Source: Streptomyces plumbidurans (lineage in GTDB: Bacteria > Actinomycetota > Actinomycetes > Streptomycetales > Streptomycetaceae). Taken from it: a stretch of DNA of 64,000 bases. Of this stretch, positions 33,472 to 40,673 are shown in pieces. The stretch spans positions 140,375 to 204,374 of the forward strand of contig NZ_JAFJSY010000016.1 of assembly GCF_019857225.1 (NCBI RefSeq), written 5' to 3'. The notes under the pieces are model-generated. The model was not told the origin of the DNA. It saw only the letters and a program-made list of their open reading frames with translations, and searched no databases. Position numbers and translations under genes: made by a program. Position 1 is the stretch's first letter. Each line of letters opens with the position of its first letter.

Positions 33472-34695
33472 TCACACGCGCTCCACCAGCATCGCCACGC
33501 CCTGTCCTACGCCGACGCACAGGGTCGCGAGGCCGCGGGTGGCGCCTTCGCGCTCCAGCCGGCCGAGCAGGGTCAGCAGGATGCGGGCTCCGGAGCAGCC
33601 CAGCGGGTGGCCGAGCGCGATGGCGCCGCCGTCGGCGTTGACCTTGCCCTCGTCCAGCTTCAGTCGGCGTATGACGGCCAGGGCCTGCGCGGCGAAGGCC
33701 TCGTTGAGCTCGACGGCGTCCAGGTCGCCGGCCTGCCACCCGGCCCGCGCGAGTGCCTTCTCGGTGGCCGGCACCGGTCCGAGCCCCATCAGGTGGGGCT
33801 GCACCCCGGCCGAGGCGGAGGTGACGATCCGGGCGCGCGGGGTGAGTCCGTGCCGCTCCACCGCCGAGGCGCTCGCCACGATCAGGGCCGCGGCGCCGTC
33901 CGAGAGGGGCGAGGCGGAGCCCGCGGTGACGATGCCGTCCTCGCGGAAGACGGTACGCAGGGTGCCCAGCTTCTCCAGCGAGGTCGAGGGGCGCGGCCCC
34001 TCGTCGCGGGTGACCTCGCCGTCCCGTACCGGCACGGGCACGATCTCGCGGTCGAAGCGGCCCGCCTCCTGCGCGGCGACGGCCCGCTGGTGGCTGCGGA
34101 GCGCGAAGGCGTCGGAGTCCGCGCGGGTGATGCCGTCCAGGGCGGCGACCTCCTCGGCCGTCTCCCCCATCGACAGCGTGACCTTCGTCGTCCCGGGCCC
34201 CGCATCGGTGGCGACGGCGCGGTCCGCGGCCGTGAAGCGGGGGTTGGTGAAGCGCCAGCCGAGCGAGGTGTCGTACGCCTGTCCCGGCCGGGCCCACGGG
34301 GTTCCCGGCTTCTCCATGACCCACGGGGCCCGGGTCATGGACTCCACGCCGCCGGCCACGACGAGGTCGGCCTCGCCACAGCGGATCGCCTGGGCGGCCG
34401 AGGCCACGGCGGTCAGGCCGGAGGCGCAGAGCCGGTTGACGGTGTAGCCGGGCACGGTGTGCGGCAGCCCGGCGAGCAGGACGGCCATCCGCGCGACGTC
34501 CCGGTTGTCCTCACCGGCCTGGTTGGCGGCGCCCAGGATCACCTCGTCCACGACCTCGGCCGGGATGCCCGAGCGGCGCACGGCCTCGCCGACGACGAGG
34601 GCCGCCAGGTCGTCGGGGCGTACGGAGGCCAGGGCGCCGCCGTAGCGGCCCTGCGGGGTGCGGGCTCCGTCGATCAGATAGACGTCTTCGGACAT
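33472..34695 (-). CDS. Acetyl-CoA acyltransferase, probable 3-oxoadipyl-CoA thiolase
   Basis: A 407-residue thiolase. The acyl-accepting cysteine is in NRLCASGL, the histidine in GHPLGCSGAR and the second cysteine in LCVGVGQG. EDNRDVARMAVLLAGLP and GGVESMTRAPWVM are close to 3-oxoadipyl-CoA thiolases (PaaJ/PcaF). Placed directly upstream of paaABCDE and divergent from the PaaI gene, it would perform the last phenylacetate step, releasing acetyl-CoA and succinyl-CoA. ATG 34695 has AGGAG upstream. The substrate assignment rests on context and on the thiolase subgroup. Confidence 0.85.
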   Translation of the reverse strand: MSEDVYLIDGARTPQGRYGGALASVRPDDLAALVVGEAVRRSGIPAEVVDEVILGAANQAGEDNRDVARMAVLLAGLPHTVPGYTVNRLCASGLTAVASAAQAIRCGEADLVVAGGVESMTRAPWVMEKPGTPWARPGQAYDTSLGWRFTNPRFTAADRAVATDAGPGTTKVTLSMGETAEEVAALDGITRADSDAFALRSHQRAVAAQEAGRFDREIVPVPVRDGEVTRDEGPRPSTSLEKLGTLRTVFREDGIVTAGSASPLSDGAAALIVASASAVERHGLTPRARIVTSASAGVQPHLMGLGPVPATEKALARAGWQAGDLDAVELNEAFAAQALAVIRRLKLDEGKVNADGGAIALGHPLGCSGARILLTLLGRLEREGATRGLATLCVGVGQGVAMLVERV

Positions 34696-34826
34696 CGGTC
34701 GGACTCCTCGGTCGTGACGGCGACGGGTCCGGCGCGGGAGTCTGGACCTCTGGACTCCGTTCGCCACACGGCTCGCCTCTTGACAGCCAACGGGGCGGCT
34801 TGATTACTTGGCCATTCCGAACGCTA

Positions 34827-34840
34827 ACCGAATGGTCGGT
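34827..34840. promoter_or_regulatory. ACCGA-N4-TCGGT operator candidate in the thiolase / paaI region
   Basis: A 14-bp inverted repeat with the same 5-bp arms as the paaA site lies 23 bp upstream of the paaI ATG. The spacer is 4 bp here and 8 bp at paaA, so identity of the bound regulator is plausible but not proved. Confidence 0.45.
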
Positions 34841-34862
34841 CGGGAGACAAGGTGGTGTGAAC

Positions 34863-35294
34863 ATGACGGAGGCCGCGCAGTCGACTCCGGCACCCGCGGA
34901 GCGCATGTTCGCCGCGGACGAGGCCTCGCAACGGCTCGGCATCGAACTCGTCGAGGTGGGCGAGGGCACCGCCGTGCTCCGCATGACGGTGACCAAGGCC
35001 ATGGTCAACGGCCACGGCATCGCCCACGGCGGATATGTGTTCCTGCTGGCCGACTCCGCCTTCGCCTGTGCCTGCAACAGCCACGGCCCGGTCACCGTCG
35101 CGTCCGGGGCGGACGTCACCTTCGTCGCCCCGGCGTACGAGGGCGACGTCCTGACGGCGACCGCCGAGGAGGTCACCCGGTTCGGCCGCAGCGGCGTCTA
35201 CGACGTGAGCGTGCGGCGCGGTGACGAGGTGGTCGCCGTCTTCCGCGGCCGCAGCCGCACGATCCGCGACACGCAACCCGAGCAGCCGCGCTGA
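34863..35294 (+). CDS. paaI: Hydroxyphenylacetyl-CoA thioesterase PaaI
   Basis: A 143-residue hotdog-fold thioesterase. It has the PaaI signature NGHGIAHGGYVFLLADSAFA with the catalytic-loop acid in LADSAFACACNSHG. PaaI hydrolyses hydroxylated phenylacetyl-CoA dead-end products to release CoA. The gene is divergent from the thiolase and shares the operator-like region, which supports a phenylacetate role. AAGGTGG precedes the ATG at 34863; an earlier in-frame ATG at 34800 would cross the operator. Confidence 0.9.
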   Translation: MTEAAQSTPAPAERMFAADEASQRLGIELVEVGEGTAVLRMTVTKAMVNGHGIAHGGYVFLLADSAFACACNSHGPVTVASGADVTFVAPAYEGDVLTATAEEVTRFGRSGVYDVSVRRGDEVVAVFRGRSRTIRDTQPEQPR

Positions 35295-35300
35295 CCGCTG

Positions 35301-36164
35301 TCAGGCGATCGCTGCCGCGAGCAGTTCGATCTGCTCCAGCCCCGACCCGGTGGGGACGAAGATGAGTTCGTCGCAGCCGCTCTCCTTGAACGCGGCGACA
35401 TAGGACTTGACCATGTCGGGGCTCACCGCCGCACCCGCGGCCACCTGGCCGGCGACGTCGCCGAGGAAGCCGTAGTAGTCCAGAAGGTAGCCGTCGGCCT
35501 GGGCGCGGGCGTCTGGGCCGAGCCCGAAGTAGGCCAGTGACAGCTTGCGGGGGCTGCCCGCGCGTCCGGCGTCCTGCCACGCCTTGTCCACGCCCACCGC
35601 GGCCTCGGCGAACATCTCCGGTGTGCCGCCGCCCATGATCCAGCCGTCGCCGAACTCCGCCACGCGCCGGAAGCTGGCCGCGGTCCCGCCGCCCAGGATC
35701 AGCTCGGGGCCGCCCTCGCGCACCGGCTTCGGCCCGATCCCTCCGGCGAATCCGCGCTCCTCCCCGGACCAGACGCGCTTCATCTCCCGCAGTTGTTCCT
35801 CGAAGCGGCGCCCGCGGCCCTTGGTGGGCAATCCGCTCGCGGCGAAGTCGTCGTCACGGCCGCCGAGCCCCGCGCCCAGGACGAAGCGTCCGCCGGAGAT
35901 GCGTTCGAGGGACGCCGCCTGCTTGGCCAGCAGGGCCGCGTTCTCGTACAGCGGGGCGAGGAGCACGCTCGTCGTCAGCCGGATTCTGCTGGTGACGGCG
36001 GCAGCCGCGCTGAGCGCGATCAGCTCCTCGTAACCCTGGTACACGAGCCGGCCGATCGTGCCCAGGGTGCTGAACCCCGCCCCCTCGGCCTGGCGGGCCC
36101 AGTCCAGCAGCCGCTGCGGTTCGGTGCCGGGAACCGTGTTGGGAAGGCCGATTCCAATGTCCAT
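35301..36164 (-). CDS. LLM-class flavin-dependent oxidoreductase
   Basis: A 287-residue luciferase-like (beta/alpha)8 enzyme that binds FMN or F420. DIGIGLPNTVPG starts strand 1, RIRLTTSVLLAPLYENAALLAKQ (in part) and GGRFVLGAGLGGRDDDF line the cofactor site, and PELILGGGTAASFRRVAEFGDGW completes the family pattern. GGAGGAACG precedes the ATG. It is a single minus-strand gene between paaI (convergent) and the NAD kinase. Its substrate is unknown. Confidence 0.85.
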   Translation of the reverse strand: MDIGIGLPNTVPGTEPQRLLDWARQAEGAGFSTLGTIGRLVYQGYEELIALSAAAAVTSRIRLTTSVLLAPLYENAALLAKQAASLERISGGRFVLGAGLGGRDDDFAASGLPTKGRGRRFEEQLREMKRVWSGEERGFAGGIGPKPVREGGPELILGGGTAASFRRVAEFGDGWIMGGGTPEMFAEAAVGVDKAWQDAGRAGSPRKLSLAYFGLGPDARAQADGYLLDYYGFLGDVAGQVAAGAAVSPDMVKSYVAAFKESGCDELIFVPTGSGLEQIELLAAAIA

Positions 36165-36212
36165 CGTTCCTCCGGTCGTAGACAACTCGCTCCGAGCCCA
36201 TCATGCGCGCAC

Positions 36213-37253
36213 CTACCGCACACGCGGGCGGCGGCCATCGGGTGGCGGCCTGCCGGGAAGCAGCAGCGGCGCCTCGCCGTCGGCGGCCGTGGCGGGCGCG
36301 TCGGTCAGCCGCATGCGCTCACGCAGGCGGCCGTAGAAGTTGGCGGGGTTCAGTCGGACCAGCCGCAGGGGCTCCGGCGCCGCCGTCACCCCGATCCAGT
36401 CCCCGGGGTCGAGAACGCCCCGCGGCTGCCCGTCGACGCTCACCGCGGCGCGCCCGGAGTGCGGTAGCAGCCGGAGGACGATCGGTTCGTCCGCGTTCGC
36501 GATCACCGTGCGGTTGAAGGCCATGTGCGGGGCGACGGGAGTGAAGACGACCGCTCGCATACGGGGTGACAGGACCGGTCCGCCCGCGGCGAAGCTGTAC
36601 GCGGTCGAACCGGTCGGGGTCGCGACGATGACGCCGTCGGCCGAGTACGAGGCCAGCAGCCGGCCCGCGATGTAGACGCCCAACGCGACCTGGTGGTCCC
36701 GGGCCAGCTTCTCCACCACGATGTCGTTGAGGGCGGTGACGTCCAGCGCGATGCCCCAGCCGTCCTCCTGGGTGGGATCGGGCTGCGGCGGTGGCGGCGG
36801 CAGGGCGGGCCCGCGGCCGTAGCAGAGGAACTGCTCCAGGTCGGTGGGGAGCTCCAGCAGTTTCGACGCCCGCATGGTGAGCGTCATGCGCTCCTCGCAC
36901 TCGGACCGCCCCGCGTGCACGGCGTCCAGCGCCTGCTCGACCTCGGTGACGGCGGTCTCGGTCAGGAAGCCGACCCTGCCCAGGTCGACGCCGAGCACCC
37001 TGATGTTCTTCTTGGCGGCGATACGGGCGCCGCGCAGGAAGGTGCCGTCTCCGCCGAGGGTCACGATGAGGTCGGGGCTGCCCGCGGCCCGCACCTCGTC
37101 GCGTCCGCTGCGGCGGCTCCCCTGGCCCTGCCACACGTCGATGTCGAAGCAGCCGATGCCCTGCCGTGCGCACCACCGGCGCACGGTCTCCCCTCCCGCC
37201 ACCGCCTCGGGACGGCCTCCGTGCACAACGAGTCCCAACCGGCTGATCGGCAT
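36213..37253 (-). CDS. NAD(+) kinase (with a proline-rich insertion)
   Basis: Phosphorylates NAD to NADP. The 346-residue protein has the diagnostic GGDGTFL (residues 67-73), the substrate loop LNDIVVEK (residues 175-182) and the C-terminal glycine-rich ATPTGSTAYSFAAGGP. Two oddities are visible. The usual NE motif reads ND (N176-D177), and a proline-rich stretch PPPPPQPDP (about residues 152-160) interrupts the region before it. It is also longer than the roughly 300-residue norm. Streptomyces often have more than one NAD kinase, so this may be a secondary paralogue. ATG 37253 has GGGAGA upstream. Confidence 0.86.
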   Translation of the reverse strand: MPISRLGLVVHGGRPEAVAGGETVRRWCARQGIGCFDIDVWQGQGSRRSGRDEVRAAGSPDLIVTLGGDGTFLRGARIAAKKNIRVLGVDLGRVGFLTETAVTEVEQALDAVHAGRSECEERMTLTMRASKLLELPTDLEQFLCYGRGPALPPPPPQPDPTQEDGWGIALDVTALNDIVVEKLARDHQVALGVYIAGRLLASYSADGVIVATPTGSTAYSFAAGGPVLSPRMRAVVFTPVAPHMAFNRTVIANADEPIVLRLLPHSGRAAVSVDGQPRGVLDPGDWIGVTAAPEPLRLVRLNPANFYGRLRERMRLTDAPATAADGEAPLLLPGRPPPDGRRPRVR

Positions 37254-37361
37254 GTCATCTCCCACGCTGCCGTCGGGTCTGCGGGCTGTACGCCATCGTC
37301 ACAGCATTTCGGGAGGGGTGCCACGGGTCGTGGCGGTGCCATGGGTCGGAGCGGCCGGGGG

Positions 37362-37997
37362 TCAGGCGTGGCCGGCGGCCTTGACGAGGGGCGCGTCCCG
37401 GGTGAACTGCCGGAATCCGACGCTGTAGTACAGGCCGCGGGCCGCCGGGTGGCCGGGCGAGCCCAGGCAGGCGACGGTCATGTCACGGGCCCCGGCGTCC
37501 CGCGCCAGACGCATCCCGTGCAGCAGCATCGCCCGGCCCAACCCGCGCCGCCGGTAGTCGGGATGGGTCCCGACCGGCTCGAACTCGGCGGTCCTGTTGT
37601 GCTCGTCCAGCCACATGATCGTCGACGCGGCCATCGTGCCGTCCGGCGCCTCCACCAGGACATGCAGGTCGCCGCGGTACGGCGGTGTGCGGCGTACGCC
37701 CTCGTAGGCCTCGGCCGTGTATGCCGAGGGTGCCCAGGCGTCCACGTGGGCCCGGACGGCGGCCCGGGGCCCGGCCTCGTCGGCGGTGCGGAACCGGAAT
37801 CCGGCGGGCAGCCGCGGCTGTTCCAGGTCGGTGAGGTCCCGTTGGTTGAGCTGGGTCCAGGAGCCGTTGTCGCCGAGCGAGGCCGGATCGGTCTCGTAGC
37901 CGTGCGCCGCCCAGCGCTCCAGCGCGAGCGCGTCGGCGGCCTGCGCCATCACCGTGCGGCGGAGGCCGGCCGTCACGCCGTCGTACCACTCGATCAC
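37362..37997 (-). CDS. GNAT acetyltransferase, C-terminal portion of a split gene
   Basis: The frame begins at a GTG (37997) that overlaps the stop of the upstream part by 4 bp (GTGA) and encodes 211 residues. The acetyl-CoA binding P-loop is HPDYRRRGLGRAMLLHG, preceded by the strand VEAPDGTMAASTIMWLDEHN. The C-terminal GLYYSVGFRQFTRDAPLVK is typical of the fold. Its start VIEWYDG follows smoothly from GLLDE, the end of the upstream part. One extra G would fuse the two into a protein of about 318 residues. See the finding for the alternatives. Confidence 0.7.
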   Translation of the reverse strand: MIEWYDGVTAGLRRTVMAQAADALALERWAAHGYETDPASLGDNGSWTQLNQRDLTDLEQPRLPAGFRFRTADEAGPRAAVRAHVDAWAPSAYTAEAYEGVRRTPPYRGDLHVLVEAPDGTMAASTIMWLDEHNRTAEFEPVGTHPDYRRRGLGRAMLLHGMRLARDAGARDMTVACLGSPGHPAARGLYYSVGFRQFTRDAPLVKAAGHA

Positions 37998-38314
37998 TCG
38001 TCCAGCAGCCCGCTGTGCGCGGGATGGACCTGGTGGGCCAGATAGGCGCTCGTCACGTCCTTCACCGACCCGTCGTTCCGCCGTAGCCGCCGCGGCAGGC
38101 TCGCCCAGCCCCAGGCCACCAACTCGGCGCCGGAGAACCACAGTCGACGCCGCCAGCTCCCGCCGTCGCTCGCATGCCCCTTGCCCCAGATCCAGGCCAG
38201 CTCGCCCACCGACGCGTCGCTGTTCACCAGGTCGGGCCGGGCGGCCGTCACCTGCCGCGCCAGGTCCTGCATGAGCTGCACGTCCGCGGCGGTCACCAGC
38301 TCGGAGTCGTCCAT
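37994..38314 (-). CDS. GNAT acetyltransferase, N-terminal portion of a split gene
   Basis: A 106-residue frame, MDDSELVTAADVQLM... to GLLDE, which stops at TGA 37994-37996. It holds the N-terminal half of the GNAT protein, including WIWGKGHA and WFSGAELVAWGWASLPRRLRRND. By itself it lacks the acetyl-CoA binding P-loop found in the downstream part. The ATG at 38314 is chosen over one at 38356, which would add 14 residues. Nothing here shows whether it is translated separately. Confidence 0.6.
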   Translation of the reverse strand: MDDSELVTAADVQLMQDLARQVTAARPDLVNSDASVGELAWIWGKGHASDGGSWRRRLWFSGAELVAWGWASLPRRLRRNDGSVKDVTSAYLAHQVHPAHSGLLDE

Positions 38315-38496
38315 GGTGGGCCACTGTGCCAGGGCCGCACCAAGCGCTCGAACCATTTTCCGGACGGTTCCGGGGAGCGGGGCAGCGGCTGCCGAAACAA
38401 CCTCGAATTCCCGGAAACTTCCCGAACAAACAGCGGGAATTCAGTGCGTGAGGCGCATTTGCCGGGGCACTAGATGCGGCGGAGGTGGATCACACA

Positions 38497-38667
38497 ATGT
38501 TGCCCTTGATTCTTGTTCTACTGCTTGCCCTGGTCCTTTTTGGTGCTGGTTTCGCACTCAAGGCACTGTGGTGGATTGCGGTCATCGTTCTGGTGGTGTG
38601 GCTGCTGGGATTCCTGGTCAGGCCCGCCGGGCACGGCGGCCGGAAGGGCCGTTGGTATCGCTGGTAG
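38497..38667 (+). CDS. Small hydrophobic membrane protein
   Basis: A 56-residue protein with two helices, LPLILVLLLALVLFGAGFAL and WWIAVIVLVVWLLGFLV, and a basic, tryptophan-containing tail (GRKGRWYRW). Similar short hydrophobic proteins are common in Streptomyces and have no assigned function. GGAGG (38481-38485) lies 11 bp before ATG 38497; a GTG at 38485 overlaps the GGAGG and is less likely. It is followed by a strong terminator. Confidence 0.75.
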   Translation: MLPLILVLLLALVLFGAGFALKALWWIAVIVLVVWLLGFLVRPAGHGGRKGRWYRW

Positions 38668-38693
38668 ATGAGCCGATACCGACAGCGGTCGGT

Positions 38694-38732
38694 GAGCGGG
38701 TCCCGCGGGCGCAGAGCCCGCGGGACCCGCTC
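38694..38732 (+). terminator. Strong terminator after the small membrane protein
   Basis: A perfect 17-bp inverted repeat (GAGCGGGTCCCGCGGGC and its complement) with a 5-nt loop, 26 bp after the stop codon at 38667. No T-run follows, which is common in Streptomyces. Confidence 0.88.
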
Positions 38733-38857
38733 GTCCGTGTCCGGGCGGCGCGCATGACGGGATGCCCAGGCCTCGTTCGCCCGGCACCGCGCGACACTGG
38801 AGATCGACCCCCGCGCCGTGCGGCGACGCGACCGACCAAAAGGAAGGCTGCGCGTTG

Positions 38858-39745
38858 ATGAGACTCATACGATCCGGCGGACCGGGTCTGCGACAGCAGC
38901 TGGGCGGAGGTCTTTTCGCCCGGGTCGCCGGCCCCGACGGCCCCCGCAACCGCGCCCGCATCCACGGCGCCACGGGCCCGCGCTGGTTCGGTCCTGAGCG
39001 CCCCATTCGCCGGGTGCACGGCGATGCCTCGATGTTCATCGGCGGACTGTCCGCCCTGCTGCTGCAGTCGCTCCACCCGCTGGCGATGGCGGCCGTGGCG
39101 GGCCACTCCGGGTATCGCGGGGATCCCTGGGGTCGGTTGCAGCGCACCAGCACCTTCCTGGCCACGACCACCTTCGGCACCGAGGCGCACGCGCAGCAGG
39201 CCTGTGAGCAGGTCCGGGCCGTGCACGAACGCATCCGCGGGGTCACCGTCGACGGCGACGCCTACCACGCCGCCGATCCCCATCTGCTCGCCTGGGTGCA
39301 CGCCGCCGAGGTCGACAGCTTCCTGCGGGCGCATCAGCGCTACGGCACGAAACCCCTGTCGGAGGAGGGCTGCGACGACTACGTCGCGGACACCGCCCGC
39401 GTCGCCACCGAGCTCGGCGTGCTCGATCCGCCGCGCGACCGCGCGGAGCTGGCGCGGCTGCTCGCCGACTACCGCCCGGAACTGCGGGCCTCCGCGCAGG
39501 CGCGGGATGCCGCACGCTTTCTGCTCCTGAATCCGCCGGTACCTCTCGCGGCGCGGCTGCCCTACGCCGTCCTGGCCGCGAACGCCGTCTCCCTGCTGCC
39601 CTCCTGGGCCGCCCGGGAGCTGAATCTGCCCCGGCTGCCGATCGTCGACGAGTGGTGCGTACGGCCGCTGGGCGTGGCCGTCACCTCGGCGGTGCGCTGG
39701 GCGATGGCGCCTCTGCGTCCGGCGACGGTCTCGACCGGGGGCTGA
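38858..39745 (+). CDS. Oxygenase MpaB-family (DUF2236) protein
   Basis: A 295-residue helical protein. LQSLHPLAMAAVAGHSGYRG carries the histidines of the MpaB/latex-clearing-like heme-binding family, followed by FLATTTFGT, EVDSFLRAHQRYG and LNLPRLPIVDEW. The family includes fungal MpaB and rubber oxygenases, but most bacterial members have unknown substrates. GGAAGG lies 9 bp before ATG 38858; an in-frame ATG at 38762 would add 32 unrelated residues. Confidence 0.8.
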   Translation: MRLIRSGGPGLRQQLGGGLFARVAGPDGPRNRARIHGATGPRWFGPERPIRRVHGDASMFIGGLSALLLQSLHPLAMAAVAGHSGYRGDPWGRLQRTSTFLATTTFGTEAHAQQACEQVRAVHERIRGVTVDGDAYHAADPHLLAWVHAAEVDSFLRAHQRYGTKPLSEEGCDDYVADTARVATELGVLDPPRDRAELARLLADYRPELRASAQARDAARFLLLNPPVPLAARLPYAVLAANAVSLLPSWAARELNLPRLPIVDEWCVRPLGVAVTSAVRWAMAPLRPATVSTGG

Positions 39746-39871
39746 ATGCGCCGCCAGAACGGACGTGACGTGGCCGTGCACCCGGACCGGCCGGGCGAAC
39801 CACTTTCCACCCCGGCACCCGCGCGTGCAGCCCGAACTCAGCCGCAGCCCACGCAGGCAGGCCGGACCCGT

Positions 39872-40309
39872 TCAGGCGCCCAACTCCCCCAGCGGCGGGT
39901 CGTCGTAGAGCGCGAGCCGGGCCGTGATGCGTTTGCCCACGGGCTCCCGGCGCGCCTCGAAGTCCCGCACCACCGCCATGACGATCTCCAGACCGTGCTG
40001 TCCGATCCGTCCGGCGTCGGCGGCGCGGGCCCAGGGAAGCGCCGGATCGGTGTCCCAGACCTCGATCTCCACGGTTGCGTCGTCGATGTGCAGATGCAGC
40101 AGTGCCGGTCCGGGCGCGTATTTCAGCGCGTTGGTGATCAGCTCGCTGACCACCAGCTGGGCCAGGTCCACGGCGCGGGCCGCCACCGGCAGCCCCCACT
40201 CGGCCCGGGCCCGCGTCAGGAACTTCACCGTCTCGTTGCGGGCGTCGGCGATACAGCCGCGCGCCCCGTCGAGGGCGATGGTCACATCCGCAGGTGCGGC
40301 ATCCGGCAT
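39872..40309 (-). CDS. ATP-binding anti-sigma/serine kinase (RsbW-like HATPase)
   Basis: A 145-residue GHKL-type ATPase. ELITNALKYAPG is the N-box and QHGLEIVMAVV the C-terminal part of the ATP lid; there is no dimerisation H-box, so it is an RsbW-type anti-sigma factor or serine kinase rather than a sensor kinase. ATG 40309 is chosen because GAGGAG lies 9 bp upstream; longer starts at 40369 and 40435 lack a ribosome binding site. It is divergent from an SpoIIE-type phosphatase, its likely functional partner. Confidence 0.8.
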   Translation of the reverse strand: MPDAAPADVTIALDGARGCIADARNETVKFLTRARAEWGLPVAARAVDLAQLVVSELITNALKYAPGPALLHLHIDDATVEIEVWDTDPALPWARAADAGRIGQHGLEIVMAVVRDFEARREPVGKRITARLALYDDPPLGELGA

Positions 40310-40673
40310 GTGGGAACACTCCTCGGGCGGCACAGGCTCCCTGCCGATCATCTGCAGTACCCCGTTCATGGGCGCGCGGCTACCCCGCAATATCCGTGCT
40401 ACTCCTGGGACACAGGAAAATGTATGCGTCGTCACACGTCACATGCATCGCAGGAGGGGAAGCGGGCTCCTGGGCGACGGAGACGCACGGCGACGGAGAC
40501 GTACGAGACGTACGCTGCGCCTCGCGGGGCCGGGGGCGCCGCGCTGCAACCAGGAAAACGGCCCCCTCCGTGTGACGCCTGACGTTTCAGTCGCCTGCAG
40601 AGGCACATATGAACAACACGAGGATGTGTGCGGCGGGAACGGGCGGCAGCCCCATCGGCAGGGAGGCGAGGGC
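40310..40673. promoter_or_regulatory. 364-bp divergent region, RsbW-like kinase / SpoIIE-type phosphatase
   Basis: This stretch has no convincing gene on either strand. It contains a perfect tandem GAGACGTAC (40496-40504 and 40505-40513) and a TG-rich stretch around 40410-40450 that could hold a promoter. I could not identify a clear sigma-B consensus. Confidence 0.4.
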
